Assembly: GCF_001306915.1 (NCBI RefSeq)
Contig: NZ_LJTC01000003.1
Coordinates: 62,001-126,000 of the forward strand
Reading direction: 5' to 3'
From: Pseudoalteromonas lipolytica
GTDB taxonomy: Bacteria > Pseudomonadota > Gammaproteobacteria > Enterobacterales > Alteromonadaceae
Length of the DNA: 64,000 nucleotides
The notes under the pieces are model-generated. The model worked only from the letters and a program-made list of their open reading frames with translations. It was not told where the DNA came from and made no database searches. Shown piece after piece: positions 12,428 to 22,238 of the stretch; positions within the stretch are counted from its first letter, which is position 1, and each line of letters begins with the position of its first letter. The position numbers and the translations under genes were made by a program.

Positions 12428-14089
12428 GTGGAAAAAATCTGGCTTAAACGCTACCCAGAAGGTATGCCTGAAACAATCGACCCTGAGCATTATCACTCGC
12501 TACTCGACTTGTTTGAAAAAAGTTTTGCTGACTTTAGTGACCTTCCAGCTTTTACCAACATGGGTAAAGAGTTGACCTATCGTGAGTTAGACAGTGCTAC
12601 AAAACGTGTTGCGTCGTACATTCAAAATGATCTTGGTCTTAAAAAAGGCGATAAAGTAGCGGTTATGATGCCGAACTTACTACAAACGCCTGTGACTATC
12701 TTAGGTATTCTTCGTGCAGGCTGTGTAGTGGTGAATGTAAACCCACTTTATACCGTGCGTGAATTAGAGCATCAGTTAAATGACTCAGAGTCTTCAGCAA
12801 TTTTTATTCTTGCAAACTTTGCCGATACTCTAGAGAAAGCATTACCAAAAACTAACGTCAAGCACATCGTGGTTACTCAAGTGGGTGACATGGTCGGCGG
12901 CCTTAAAAAGCACATCGTTAATTTTGTGGTGAAGCACGTTAAGAAAATGGTGCCTAGCTACTCATTGCCAAATGTGATCAAATTTGCAGATGCGCTTGCT
13001 GGTGATGAAGCGGGTTACAAAAAACCTGAAGTTGATTTAAACGACTTAGCATTTTTGCAATACACAGGCGGTACAACGGGTGTATCTAAAGGTGCAATGC
13101 TATCGCATGGCAACATGGTTGGTAACCTTGAGCAAGTATCAGGTTGTCTAGACAAAGTATTAGAGCGCGGAAAAGAAGTGGTTATCACAGCACTGCCGCT
13201 TTATCACATCTTTGCACTGACAGCGAACTGCCTAACATTTATGAAATACGGTGGTTTAAACGTACTTATCACAAACCCTCGTGATATGCCGGGCTTTGTT
13301 AAAGAGCTAGCACAGCACAAATTTACGGCGGTAACGGGTGTAAATACGCTATTTAACGGTTTATTAAATACCCCAGGTTTTGCTGAACTTGATTTCTCAA
13401 GCTTAAAAATGTCACTAGGTGGTGGTATGGCGGTACAGCGTCCAGTTGCTGAAAAATGGCAAGCTGTAACGAAGACCAAATTAATGGAAGGTTATGGCTT
13501 AACTGAATGTGCGCCACTTGTAACTGTTAGCCCTTACGACCTTGAAGGTTATAACGGTTCAATCGGTTTACCTGCTCCTAGCACTGATATTAAGCTTATG
13601 CTTGAAAATGGTGAAGAAGCAGCGAAAGGTGAGCCGGGCGAGCTTTGGGTTAAAGGCCCACAAGTTATGCAAGGTTATTATAACCGCCCAGATGCAACAG
13701 CAGAATGCTTAAAAGATGGCTGGTTTGCAACAGGTGACATTGCTACTTACGATGATGAAGGCTTCTTCTACATTGTTGATCGTAAGAAAGACATGATTAT
13801 CGTATCTGGCTTCAACGTGTTCCCTAATGAGATCGAAGAAGTCGTCGCTATGCACGATGGCGTGCTTGAAGTAGCAGCTATCGGTATTCCTCACGAGGTC
13901 AGTGGCGAACAAGTTAAAGTTTTTGTTGTGAAAAAAGATCAATCTTTAACTGAAAAAGATATAATAAAGCACTGTCGTGATAATTTAACGAACTATAAGG
14001 TGCCTAAACTCGTTGAGTTTAGAGATGAACTACCAAAAACAAACGTTGGTAAGATTCTAAGAAGAGCCTTAAAGGACGAAGAAAAATAA
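12428..14089 (+). CDS. fadD: Long-chain fatty-acid--CoA ligase
   Basis: FadD activates long-chain fatty acids to acyl-CoA at the inner membrane, feeding beta-oxidation and phospholipid synthesis. It has 553 residues (E. coli 561). The AMP-binding P-loop [13 protein letters not shown] lies around residues 212-224. [10 protein letters not shown] and the FACS-type stretch GWFATGDI with [16 protein letters not shown] follow, and TNVGKILRR near the end carries the catalytic lysine. The start is GTG after AGGAGCTAAGA. A strong terminator follows, then rnd, the same fadD-rnd order as in E. coli. Confidence 0.95.
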   Translation: MEKIWLKRYPEGMPETIDPEHYHSLLDLFEKSFADFSDLPAFTNMGKELTYRELDSATKRVASYIQNDLGLKKGDKVAVMMPNLLQTPVTILGILRAGCVVVNVNPLYTVRELEHQLNDSESSAIFILANFADTLEKALPKTNVKHIVVTQVGDMVGGLKKHIVNFVVKHVKKMVPSYSLPNVIKFADALAGDEAGYKKPEVDLNDLAFLQYTGGTTGVSKGAMLSHGNMVGNLEQVSGCLDKVLERGKEVVITALPLYHIFALTANCLTFMKYGGLNVLITNPRDMPGFVKELAQHKFTAVTGVNTLFNGLLNTPGFAELDFSSLKMSLGGGMAVQRPVAEKWQAVTKTKLMEGYGLTECAPLVTVSPYDLEGYNGSIGLPAPSTDIKLMLENGEEAAKGEPGELWVKGPQVMQGYYNRPDATAECLKDGWFATGDIATYDDEGFFYIVDRKKDMIIVSGFNVFPNEIEEVVAMHDGVLEVAAIGIPHEVSGEQVKVFVVKKDQSLTEKDIIKHCRDNLTNYKVPKLVEFRDELPKTNVGKILRRALKDEEK

Positions 14090-14091
14090 TT

Positions 14092-14116
14092 AAAGCCGGC
14101 ATTAGCCGGCTTTTTT
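14092..14116 (+). terminator. Rho-independent terminator after fadD
   Basis: Stem AAAGCCGGC (14092-14100), loop ATTA, stem GCCGGCTTT and a T run. It lies immediately after the fadD stop and 20 bases before rnd, so rnd probably depends on read-through or its own promoter. Confidence 0.9.
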
Positions 14117-14137
14117 ATGGTAAAGAAAGGGGTATAA

Positions 14138-15268
14138 GTGCAATATCAACTGATCGAAACGCAAAATCAATTAAATGATTTTGTAGAAAAAATTACAGGT
14201 AAACCGGTTCTGGCAATTGATACCGAGTTTATGCGTCGTCGTACGCTTTACCCTGAAGTTGCACTTATTCAAGTATACGATGGTGAGCACTTAGCGTTAA
14301 TCGACCCTCTGGCTGAGCTGTCGCTTTTTGATTTTTGGCAAGTACTTAAAAACCCTGAGGTGTTAAAGGTACTACATTCACCGTCAGAAGATATTGAAGT
14401 GTTTCAAAAATACGCTGGCTTTGTACCAACACCGCTGTTTGATACCCAATTTGCACTGCAAATATTAGGTCATGGTAACTGCATGGGCTTTGCCCACATG
14501 GTTAAAGAGTTGCTTGATATCGAAATTGATAAAAGTGAATCGCGCACTAACTGGTTACAGCGCCCGCTAACAGAAAAACAACTAGATTATGCCGCTGCTG
14601 ATACGTATCACTTACTGCCTTGTTTTGAAATTATTAAAAAACAAATTGATGAAGCTGGCTTTTTTGACATCGTGATCAGCGAAAGCGAGTTAGTCGCGCA
14701 AAAACGTGCTTACCAACCACCAGCAGATCAGCTTTATAAAGATATTAAAAATGCTTGGCAATTACGACCGCACGACTTAGCAGTATTACGCGAACTTGCC
14801 GCATGGCGCCGTGAAAAGGCAGAGCGCAAAAACCTCGCTCTTAATTTTGTGGTAAAAGAGCACAACATGGTTGAAATAGCTAAGCGTAAGCCAGCAAGTT
14901 TAAATGCCTTACGCAGAGTGCCAGGTGTTGAGCCAATGGAAGTGAACCGTTCGGGCGTTGAAATTTTAAAATGTATTGAGCGTGGTAAAGCCGTTCCTGT
15001 AAGCGAACAACCTGCACAATTAAAACGTTTAATTGATTTTCCGGCTTACAAAAAAGCCGCTAAAGATATTAAACAAAAAATTACTAAAGCTGCAAAAGAG
15101 CAGGGCATTCCTGAAGATGTATTGGCCTCTAAAAAACAGATTAACCAGCTGATCAGCTGGAATTGGAAGCTCGATGCCGATGAGCGTAAAGCTGCATCAA
15201 AGCCAGATCTGTTTAACTCATGGCGCTATGAGTATGTGAAAGACGTACTTAAAGAGTGGCAAAACTAA
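14138..15268 (+). CDS. rnd: Ribonuclease D
   Basis: RNase D is a 3'-5' exoribonuclease that trims tRNA and other stable RNA precursors. It has 376 residues (E. coli 375). The DEDD-type catalytic residues are visible: D28 and E30 in LAIDTEFMRRR, the aspartate in HSPSEDIEVF, and the YAAADTYHLLP motif with the last aspartate. The C-terminal half has two HRDC-like helical regions (from about residue 205). The start is GTG with an AAAGGGG ribosome site. In E. coli the next gene is minE; here about 15.5 kb of accessory DNA separates them. Confidence 0.94.
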   Translation: MQYQLIETQNQLNDFVEKITGKPVLAIDTEFMRRRTLYPEVALIQVYDGEHLALIDPLAELSLFDFWQVLKNPEVLKVLHSPSEDIEVFQKYAGFVPTPLFDTQFALQILGHGNCMGFAHMVKELLDIEIDKSESRTNWLQRPLTEKQLDYAAADTYHLLPCFEIIKKQIDEAGFFDIVISESELVAQKRAYQPPADQLYKDIKNAWQLRPHDLAVLRELAAWRREKAERKNLALNFVVKEHNMVEIAKRKPASLNALRRVPGVEPMEVNRSGVEILKCIERGKAVPVSEQPAQLKRLIDFPAYKKAAKDIKQKITKAAKEQGIPEDVLASKKQINQLISWNWKLDADERKAASKPDLFNSWRYEYVKDVLKEWQN

Positions 15269-15289
15269 TAAAAGCCCATTTACTTATCA

Positions 15290-15736
15290 TTATAGGCCCT
15301 GAAACTTGCTGCGTTTATGAGTTACCTGTAACCAATGCAGCAAGTTATAATCATACCGTTTTAATCTTTGTAGTTGTCTAGACGTTAAACTATAAAAAGG
15401 GGCAAAAATAAAAAACTTTTCACCTATAATAATTACACAATTAAACCCAAACTTAGAATATTGTTTAATCAACTTCGTTTTAGTTGCTTCTATATGCGCG
15501 TTGCCAAAAGGCGAGCTATAAAATACTCCGTGGCGACAGATTGTGAGTTCACTTTTACTACTAAGTATTAATAATGTTAGAACTAACGAAATTAACATGA
15601 ATAGTATAAGAAGCGGCTCATATAAAAAGTGCTTCTGTGAAAGGGTTTTTAAAAGGTATACAAAAACAGCCTCAAGGGTAGCTAACATCAGCCATATGCT
15701 TTTTTCAGAAGTCTTTCTTAAATTCAATACTTTCAT
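15290..15736 (-). CDS. Two-span membrane protein of unknown function
   Basis: I do not recognise this 148-residue protein. Two adjacent hydrophobic segments (about residues 14-33 and 41-60) are followed by a soluble region of about 85 residues that reads as beta strands (ELTICRHGVFYSSPFG) and then basic helices. This two-span plus small beta-rich domain plan resembles the unknown protein at 34262-34675, though I see no clear sequence identity. It is the first gene of the accessory block after rnd, is AT-rich, and converges on rnd with 21 bases between them. Confidence 0.6.
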   Translation of the reverse strand: MKVLNLRKTSEKSIWLMLATLEAVFVYLLKTLSQKHFLYEPLLILFMLISLVLTLLILSSKSELTICRHGVFYSSPFGNAHIEATKTKLIKQYSKFGFNCVIIIGEKFFIFAPFYSLTSRQLQRLKRYDYNLLHWLQVTHKRSKFQGL

Positions 15737-16321
15737 TCTCAGTCCTTGAGAGGCTTTTTTAATATAATACTTCGCAACTTAGATAAAACAATCTGCCGAA
15801 AAAATGAAAGTAAAAGCTGTTTTTAATGTTTTATTATTAATTTTTAATGGTGTGATTTATTTATCTTGTTGAAAATAAATAAGATATTAAACAGTGAAAG
15901 GTATAAGGTATATCTAAAAGAGGGTAGTAGAATAAGTCACGTGATATATCTTCATTAAGGATAATGAGTTATTGAAAACGACCAAACTATTCTTTGTAGA
16001 TATTTTTGTGAAAATGATCGACGAGAGTATATTAATATATTTAACTTCACATAAAAGCTTTAAAAAACTTGTGACAGCAATACTTTTAGTAATTTTTTAA
16101 AACTATATCAAAGAGGTAAGCCACATAACAAACCGCTGTAGATCTGGAAGGAACATGCTGGGATTAAAGAATGTGAATCTTTCTCGCTTGTTAATATAGC
16201 CATCCTTTTTGTCCCTATGCGAGACGGGTGGTACATTTAAGGATATTCCCGCAATTAATTTTGACGTTGATATTTTTTAAATATAAACAGATGCATTGAA
16301 CGGAAATTTAGGAGTGCTTTT
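15737..16321. other. 585-bp AT-rich gap with no recognisable gene
   Basis: No open frame here looks coding. The sequence is AT-rich, with several in-frame stops in all frames. It contains ATAACAAAC at 16125-16133, which recurs at 16523-16531 just after the small gene at 16322-16504. That 9-mer resembles the first core of integron attC sites, but no complete attC partner was found. It may be decayed mobile DNA. Confidence 0.4.
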
Positions 16322-16504
16322 GTGAAAGGGAGTGCATTCATTCTTCTCATCGTAGCAGTTTTCGGTATTCTAAAACTCATTGCTCCGAAGATTGTGGAGT
16401 TTTTGCCTGAGTGGGTAAATGGACTTATTTTTCTCATTGTATTTTTAGTTTTGTGTTTTCAATTTGGGCGATTTATCTTTAAACACCGAAGAAAGGACGA
16501 TTAG
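16322..16504 (+). CDS. Small membrane protein (60 aa), unknown
   Basis: This short protein has two hydrophobic segments (about 5-22 and 33-52) separated by EFLPEWVN and a very basic tail (KHRRKDD), so both ends are likely cytoplasmic. The start is GTG at 16322, with TTTAGGAG upstream as a good ribosome site. No family is recognised. It belongs to a run of small orphan membrane proteins in an AT-rich stretch, typical of recently acquired or cassette-like DNA. Confidence 0.5.
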   Translation: MKGSAFILLIVAVFGILKLIAPKIVEFLPEWVNGLIFLIVFLVLCFQFGRFIFKHRRKDD

Positions 16505-16591
16505 CTGTTTGTTTTAAAGCATATAACAAACAATTTAAGCCGTCGTTCGGTCGTTTCCACAGTGTGATTTTGGCATCAATAGGATTAAGAT

Positions 16592-16843
16592 ATGGAAAAC
16601 TATGCACTAGCTGGCTTGGGGTTGCTAATAGTGTTCAATATATTAATTAGTTTAGTAATTTCTAAAAGAAATGATTTTGAAACTTTTCAAAAATTAGCAC
16701 AAACAGTGCTGGTTTGGTTACTCCCCGTCATAGGTGGAGCTGGGATCTTGATATTCTATAAAAGTATAGATAAACCAATCAGGAAACCAGAAAGCTTTGC
16801 AAAACGTTCTGAAGGCAATAGCTCCTGGCAAGATGAACCCTAA
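16592..16843 (+). CDS. Small membrane protein (83 aa), unknown
   Basis: The protein has two hydrophobic segments, about residues 4-23 and 38-56, joined by a basic/acidic linker (SKRNDFETFQK). A polar C-terminus (FAKRSEGNSSWQDEP) follows. The second segment, VLVWLLPVIGGAGILIFY, recalls phospholipase-D-nuclease-N-terminal-like or small toxin-immunity membrane helices, but that is too weak for a call. The ATG at 16592 has AGGATTAAG upstream. It may be co-transcribed with the 60-aa gene before it. Confidence 0.5.
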   Translation: MENYALAGLGLLIVFNILISLVISKRNDFETFQKLAQTVLVWLLPVIGGAGILIFYKSIDKPIRKPESFAKRSEGNSSWQDEP

Positions 16844-16928
16844 TATAGAGCTGTGAGTGAACGACTATTTAAATTAAACCCAAGCCATGAGCTCACGTGT
16901 TTAAAGCGAGCTCATTCCTAAAATAACT

Positions 16929-17759
16929 CTACAAACCAAGTAAAATCTTATCTAAGTTTTGTTTTGATTTAGCAACGCTTTGTAGTGGGGTTAACCCGTT
17001 TGGGTATTCTTCTTGCTCAAGCACTAACCACTTGGTGTTGCCGTGCGACTCTAAAGTATCGATGATGGCAGGCCAATCAATGTCGTTTTCGCCGATAATT
17101 GGGCTCAAGTTGCTACCCTGAATCGTACGTACTTTAATGTGCGTAGCAAGCGTGCGGTTAGGGTACTTTTTAATAAAGTAAATTGGATCTTTTGCAGCGT
17201 AATTGACCCAGCCAATATCTAACTGCAATGGCATGGTCTTGGGGGTATTAGTGGCAATGTAATCCCAAAACGTTGCGTTATTAAATGCATTAAACTCTTT
17301 ATTATGATTGTGAAAACCGATCTTCATATCAAAGCGGGTCGCATAATCACTGACTTTAGTAAGCTCTTTAACCAGAGATTTAACTCCCTCAGGGTGCCAT
17401 GCTCTTTCATCCCAAGGTACATAAAGTGTAGTAACGCCAAGGGTCTTGTAAAACAGCAGGGTGCTATCAATTGTGTTTTCACTGAGTGCATCAAAGCCTA
17501 TATGAGCACTACTGGCAACTAAGCCTAATTCACTGAGCTTTGCTTTTAAGGCTGCTGGGTTATGTGAGTATGGGCCAAAGTCTCCGGCAAACTCAACGCC
17601 GTCAAACCCCATTTCGGCAAGAGACTTAAGCGTACCATGAAAGTCATTTTTTAAGGTGTCTTTGACTGACCATAGCTGCACACTCACGGGCAGTTTTGCG
17701 AATAATTGACCACTAAATACAAGGCTAATAATGAGCAATAAAATGCGGGTTTTAAACAT
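16929..17759 (-). CDS. Exported sugar phosphate isomerase/epimerase-like TIM-barrel protein
   Basis: This 276-residue protein belongs to the AP-endonuclease-2/xylose-isomerase-like fold (Pfam AP_endonuc_2). An N-terminal signal peptide ends near LFA, so it acts in the periplasm. Fold landmarks are GFDGVEFAGDFG, the HNHNKEF stretch, LDIGWVNYA and WLVLEQEEYP near the end, which supply the usual metal ligands (Glu, His, Asp, Glu). It is the last gene of the seven-gene sugar-oxidation operon. A likely role is isomerising or epimerising the keto-sugar made by the GMC dehydrogenase, by analogy with other such operons. Confidence 0.85.
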   Translation of the reverse strand: MFKTRILLLIISLVFSGQLFAKLPVSVQLWSVKDTLKNDFHGTLKSLAEMGFDGVEFAGDFGPYSHNPAALKAKLSELGLVASSAHIGFDALSENTIDSTLLFYKTLGVTTLYVPWDERAWHPEGVKSLVKELTKVSDYATRFDMKIGFHNHNKEFNAFNNATFWDYIATNTPKTMPLQLDIGWVNYAAKDPIYFIKKYPNRTLATHIKVRTIQGSNLSPIIGENDIDWPAIIDTLESHGNTKWLVLEQEEYPNGLTPLQSVAKSKQNLDKILLGL

Positions 17760-17826
17760 ACTTCAATCCTAAAAAAGCAGGGGGCTGCCCCCCTGCACAG
17801 TGTTACAAATAACACAAGGGGGAAAG

Positions 17827-18582
17827 TTAATCGATATAGGCGTACTCGCTTAAACCAAGCTCAGCTAAAACCTGATCTAAATGGGCTTTTGCTTCATCAG
17901 AAGGGCCAGGGTAATCGCCTGCAATAGGCACATTACCAAGGTAACCTATGTCTTTACAGCCTTCAGGTGTACAGAAAAAGGCAGCAAGCACTAACTCTTT
18001 AAAGCGTAAAAAAACTTTACCAATACGCTGAAATTGTAGAGGTGTTTGCTCGTTTAAAAACGCAATATCATCTAAAATCTCGCGATGTTGCTTTTCGTTA
18101 AGTGCAACAAATTGCTTTTTAAAACGAAGCTGTGCTTCATCGTTAAGCCACGCTAATGAATTTAAAATTTTAATTCTATCGCGTTGTTGACCTTCATAAG
18201 GCGCGCTCACCCACTCATTAATAACAGCTGGTACTTGTAGCTCACTGGCTGAAGGAATAGCACCTTCGCGCGGCACAATGTAATCAGCTAAAACCGCTAC
18301 TAACGTGAGTTCGTCTGCTGTTAAGGTCAGTGGCCAAGGTGATTCTGGTGGCATAACCAAATTAGGATCTTGACCATAGCCTTTAGCGGTTACAGGCTTG
18401 ATATCTAAATCAGGCCAATGCTCTTTTGCAGAGACAGCAACGTCATCTTCAAGTGCTTTTGTGCAACCTGCAGTTAAACTAACCGCCGAGCCCGCAGCTA
18501 ATAGACCAAGCCATTTTAAAGACTCACGGCGGCTCATGTTAGAAACATAGTTATATGAGTCGTGTTCGTTACGATGATGCAT
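17827..18582 (-). CDS. Tat-exported small subunit of a GMC dehydrogenase (gluconate 2-dehydrogenase subunit 3 family)
   Basis: This 251-residue protein is the small partner that carries a flavin GMC dehydrogenase through the Tat system. The N-terminus has the twin-arginine sequence SRRESLKWLG and a hydrophobic stretch ending LTAGC, so it may also be lipidated. The domain resembles gluconate 2-dehydrogenase subunit 3 (LTLVAVLADYIVPREGAIPSA). It starts 2 bases after the GMC stop codon, showing tight coupling. The GMC protein has no signal of its own and would be exported as a hitchhiker. Confidence 0.86.
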   Translation of the reverse strand: MHHRNEHDSYNYVSNMSRRESLKWLGLLAAGSAVSLTAGCTKALEDDVAVSAKEHWPDLDIKPVTAKGYGQDPNLVMPPESPWPLTLTADELTLVAVLADYIVPREGAIPSASELQVPAVINEWVSAPYEGQQRDRIKILNSLAWLNDEAQLRFKKQFVALNEKQHREILDDIAFLNEQTPLQFQRIGKVFLRFKELVLAAFFCTPEGCKDIGYLGNVPIAGDYPGPSDEAKAHLDQVLAELGLSEYAYID

Positions 18583-18584
18583 AA

Positions 18585-20264
18585 TTAAAGTACCCCGTTA
18601 TCAATTTGTTGAGCAAGCCAAGTTGAATTACGCATTGCCAGTGTCATGATGGTGAGCGTACAGTTTTTATGAGGGTTTGAAGCAAATACCCCCGCATCCA
18701 TTACAAATAGGTTATTACAATCCCATGTTTGGCCCCATTGATTGGTGACTGAGTCTTTCTTTGAGCTGCCCATTCGTGTGGTGCCCACTTCGTGAATGAT
18801 TTCGCCACCTTTTGAAATTGCTTTTTCAGCAGGCGGGAGTTCGCCAACAGTCGCACCCATGTTTTCGAGGATTTGCTTCGCGGTTTTTAAACCATGCTCG
18901 ATTTGCTTTAATTCTCTGTCAGACCACTTAAAGTGGAACTTTGATACCGGAATACCCCATTTGTCTTTAACGTTTTCGTCAATTTCCATGTAGGTATCTT
19001 TGTTCGGTAACATCTCGCCACGCAGAGCAAAACCAACGTAAGAGCCATATGCATCACGAATTTGCTGTTTAAGAGCTGGGCCATAGCCTTGTTTATCACC
19101 TGACACACCCGAACCCGGCTGGCCAAAGCCACTGCCAATTTCAAAGTGATAACCACGTGGGAAATCTAATTCATTGTTAGCTTGTGCTTGATGACCCCAC
19201 CAAGGAATAAATAAGTGATTAGCGGTATGTCCATCTTCGTTATAACGTGGGCGACCTTTAAGTGCCGGAATTTGCGCACCTAACCATGCACCCGTCGAAT
19301 CCATTAAGTTTCGACCTACTTGGCCACTTGAGTTAGCAAGGCCTTTAGGGTGCTTTTTATTCTTTGAATTTAATAAAATACGCGCTGATTCACAGGCGCT
19401 GGCGGCTAAGATAACCACATCGGCATCAATAGCATGTTCGGTTACAGTGTGTTTATCAACATAGGTGACGCCAGTGACTTTACCTTGCTCATCAACTTTG
19501 ACTGATTTAACCATGGCATCGGTAATGACTTTTAAGTTACCAGTGGCTTTTGCCATAGGTAATAGCGATGTCGTAGTTTGAAAAGCAGCACCAATTGAAC
19601 AACCAGAGCCACAAGGTGTTGCATAAAAACACGCCATGCGATCATCTTTAGGGCGAGTTAATACCGCGCGATGCATAGGCACTGCTTGAATGCCCATTTT
19701 CTTTGCCGAAGCGGCAATTAAAAGCTCAGGAACACGCGGCTTTGGTGGCGGCTGTAAAATACCCGGTGACGAATCTGGCATATCTTCATGGCCTGTATTG
19801 GTGCCACATACACCCACAAGTTCTTCAGTTTTATCGTACCAAGGTGCTAAATCAGCGTACTCAAATGGCCAGTCGGCACCGTGACCATCTCGGCTTTTGC
19901 CTTTAAAATCGTGCTCACTAAAGCGTAATGAATAGCGGCCCCAGTGATTTGTTCGACCACCTAACATACGTGCGCGCCACCAATAAAAGTCGCTTCCTTT
20001 GGCGCTGGTGTATGGCTCATCAGGCACTTGCCAGCCGCCATCAACGGTTGCATCGTAAAAGCCAAAGTTTTTGTCTTTGTTACCAGCCCCCATAAGTGGA
20101 GCCTCACTGTTACGACGAAACATCGGGCTTTCTGTTTTCGGGTCATAATTACGGCCCGCTTCAAGTAATAATACTTTGTGGCCAAGTTTGGTTAGCGTAT
20201 ATGCGGCCATTGCACCGCCAGCACCCGAGCCAACAACTAATACCTTATGTTTAAAATCAGACAT
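18585..20264 (-). CDS. GMC-family FAD oxidoreductase (probable sugar or glycoside 3-dehydrogenase large subunit)
   Basis: This flavoprotein oxidises a hydroxyl of a sugar or glycoside to a ketone and passes electrons to the respiratory chain. The FAD dinucleotide fold is at the N-terminus (VLVVGSGAGGAMAA, then LLLEAGR). ACESARILLNS, GTTRMG and the C-terminal GMC domain (VMDAGVFASNPHKNCTLTIM) with the active-site His/Asn pair are present. It has 559 residues. The partner is the Tat-targeted subunit downstream. The DUF1080 neighbour points to glucoside 3-dehydrogenation. No cytochrome c subunit gene is visible in the operon. Confidence 0.88.
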   Translation of the reverse strand: MSDFKHKVLVVGSGAGGAMAAYTLTKLGHKVLLLEAGRNYDPKTESPMFRRNSEAPLMGAGNKDKNFGFYDATVDGGWQVPDEPYTSAKGSDFYWWRARMLGGRTNHWGRYSLRFSEHDFKGKSRDGHGADWPFEYADLAPWYDKTEELVGVCGTNTGHEDMPDSSPGILQPPPKPRVPELLIAASAKKMGIQAVPMHRAVLTRPKDDRMACFYATPCGSGCSIGAAFQTTTSLLPMAKATGNLKVITDAMVKSVKVDEQGKVTGVTYVDKHTVTEHAIDADVVILAASACESARILLNSKNKKHPKGLANSSGQVGRNLMDSTGAWLGAQIPALKGRPRYNEDGHTANHLFIPWWGHQAQANNELDFPRGYHFEIGSGFGQPGSGVSGDKQGYGPALKQQIRDAYGSYVGFALRGEMLPNKDTYMEIDENVKDKWGIPVSKFHFKWSDRELKQIEHGLKTAKQILENMGATVGELPPAEKAISKGGEIIHEVGTTRMGSSKKDSVTNQWGQTWDCNNLFVMDAGVFASNPHKNCTLTIMTLAMRNSTWLAQQIDNGVL

Positions 20265-20265
20265 C

Positions 20266-20958
20266 TTATAGCTCCTTGATTTTTATATTTTTAAACCACA
20301 CTTTGTCACCATGGTCTTGAAGCCCGATATGACCTTGTTCAGCCGTTGCAAAGTTTTTCCAAGTTGCAAACTTACTGCCTTTAACAAGGGTGTTCCATGT
20401 TGTGCTACCAATTACAATGCTGGTGGTGCTAATACCGTTTTGCCAAACTTGTAAGTGGTTGTCTTGCATTTTAATGCGTACATGGTTCCAGCTATTTGCT
20501 GGTTTGTGAGCCGCAACTGGGGCTGCAAATAAATCGTAAATTGACCCCGCTAAGTGCGAGTCAATTTCGGTATCTGGGTGTTCTTCGTTATCGATAATTT
20601 GAATTTCAGGCGCATGAGAGTAAATCATCTGTCCGGTTTCATCTGCTAATACAAAAATACCGCTATTGCCTTTGGTAGAGATTTTCCAATCGATCTGTAA
20701 TTCAAAGTTTTGGTACTGCTTTTTAGTAAGCAGGTCGCCACCACCTTTGGTTAATGTCATAGCGCCATCTTCAACGACCCATGCAGGATTTAAAGATTCG
20801 CTTTTAAAATTACGCCATTGCGACATATCTTTGCCGTCAAACAACAACTGCCAGCCAGCTTGCTTTTCTTGTTGTGTTAGCTGATTGTCAGCCGCATTAG
20901 CGAGTGCACAGCTACTAACGGTGAGCATTAAAGTCAGTGCTTTAAGAGATTTAAACAT
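20266..20958 (-). CDS. Secreted DUF1080 protein (3-keto-disaccharide/glycoside hydrolase family)
   Basis: This 230-residue protein carries one DUF1080 domain (Pfam PF06439, 3-keto-disaccharide hydrolase), a jelly-roll fold. A signal peptide (about residues 1-22) directs it to the periplasm. Family landmarks are GWQLLFDGKDMSQWRN, the FELQIDWKIS strand, GNSGIFVLAD, EIQIIDNEEH and the closing HIGLQDHGDKVWFKNIKI. It would cleave the glycosidic bond of a sugar oxidised at C3 by the adjacent GMC enzyme. It ends 1 base before the GMC start, so the two are translationally coupled. Confidence 0.9.
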   Translation of the reverse strand: MFKSLKALTLMLTVSSCALANAADNQLTQQEKQAGWQLLFDGKDMSQWRNFKSESLNPAWVVEDGAMTLTKGGGDLLTKKQYQNFELQIDWKISTKGNSGIFVLADETGQMIYSHAPEIQIIDNEEHPDTEIDSHLAGSIYDLFAAPVAAHKPANSWNHVRIKMQDNHLQVWQNGISTTSIVIGSTTWNTLVKGSKFATWKNFATAEQGHIGLQDHGDKVWFKNIKIKEL

Positions 20959-20984
20959 TGTGTGTTCCTCGACGATTTACTTGC

Positions 20985-22205
20985 TTAAGACGCACATTTT
21001 TCGGTGCGTTTGTTGTTATTAATTACCAAATGCAACCCAATGAATGCGACGATTAAAATAATTGGGAAGATCAGTAGGTTTTGTAATACAGCCTGTCCGG
21101 CTAAAATTTCAATTTGTTCAGCGCTTGCGCCACTTGCTTCTGCCGATGAGCGTGCCGTATCTATCCAGCTACCAATTACAGGGTTCCAGATGCTCATAGC
21201 AAACATGCCTGCACCGCCCATTAACGACATACCCAGCGCCCCTGACTTTGGAATGTATTCAGCAACACAGCCAAGCATGGTCGGCCAAAAGTAGGTAACC
21301 CCAAGAGCAAATAATATCGCTGCTAAATAAATCATGCTGCCCTCGGCTTGGCTCATCATAAAGATACCTAAGCTTGCACAAATGGCAGAGCCAAGTAATA
21401 CACCGGTAGGGTTGAGCTTATGCACAATAGGGCCTGCAAAGAAGCGACCAACCGCCATTAGGCCAGTGATCAAGGCTAATACCACCATAGGAGAGGCACC
21501 CGATGAACCTAAAATACGCTCAATCCATTGTTGTGTGCCAAATTCAGTAGTTGCGGTAAACGTCATACAAGCAATTAAAAAGATGTATAACGGCGTAAAT
21601 AAGTGGCGAATATTGCTGCTGGTAGAGTGAGTACGCGTATCAAAGCGTGGAAATTGTGCTTTGATCAGCATAGCGCCATAGATAACAGTAGGAATTAAAA
21701 TTAACGCTACTTGCCATTGCCAGTTTAAACCTGCTCCCGACATAAAGTTCGACGCAAGTGCGCCAATCACAATGCCACCTGGGAACCAAACATGAAAACG
21801 GTTTAGCATAGTGGTGGTGTTTTTAGGGTACATTTCTGCAATTAGTGGGTTACAGCCAGCTTCAACAGCGCCGTTGGCAAAACCAATTAAAAAGGTAGAA
21901 ACCAGTAAGCCCCAAAAACCATCAGCAGTGATGGTTAAAACAAGGCCAAGAAAATGACAGATAAACGCTAACGCCACTAATTTCTTCGCGCCAATGGCAT
22001 TATAAATAATACCGCCGACCATAGTCGCAACCGGAAAGCCTAAAAATGCCATGGCATTAACCCAACCTAATTCGGTGTCGGTTAAGCCAAACTCACTGCC
22101 AAGTTGACCCAAAATACCAGCACGAATGGCAAAGGTCATAGAGGTCACAATCAGTGCTATACAGCAAAGCCGAAAGACAATGCGGTTATAATTATTGTTG
22201 TCCAT
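20985..22205 (-). CDS. Major facilitator superfamily transporter (probable sugar/glycoside permease)
   Basis: A 406-residue protein with about 12 hydrophobic spans. The loop between spans 2 and 3 has an MFS-like GGIIYNAIGAKK sequence. It contains NPLIAEMYPKN and a following FHVWFPGG, which recall the FucP/NarK-like sugar permease groups. Its position inside the operon, between the isomerase and the DUF1080 gene, suggests it imports the sugar or keto-sugar formed in the periplasm. The substrate is not determinable from the sequence. Confidence 0.85.
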   Translation of the reverse strand: MDNNNYNRIVFRLCCIALIVTSMTFAIRAGILGQLGSEFGLTDTELGWVNAMAFLGFPVATMVGGIIYNAIGAKKLVALAFICHFLGLVLTITADGFWGLLVSTFLIGFANGAVEAGCNPLIAEMYPKNTTTMLNRFHVWFPGGIVIGALASNFMSGAGLNWQWQVALILIPTVIYGAMLIKAQFPRFDTRTHSTSSNIRHLFTPLYIFLIACMTFTATTEFGTQQWIERILGSSGASPMVVLALITGLMAVGRFFAGPIVHKLNPTGVLLGSAICASLGIFMMSQAEGSMIYLAAILFALGVTYFWPTMLGCVAEYIPKSGALGMSLMGGAGMFAMSIWNPVIGSWIDTARSSAEASGASAEQIEILAGQAVLQNLLIFPIILIVAFIGLHLVINNNKRTEKCAS

Positions 22206-22238
22206 ATTGTGTGTCCTGTGTGTTCTATTGTTGTCGGT

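Noticed and set aside
15737-16321. Insertion sequence remnant in the AT-rich gap
   Set aside because: No terminal inverted repeats or transposase fragment could be seen.
16255-16437. 60-residue minus-strand frame overlapping the small gene at 16322
   Set aside because: No ribosome site; the plus-strand frame has a GGAG site and a sensible membrane-protein composition.
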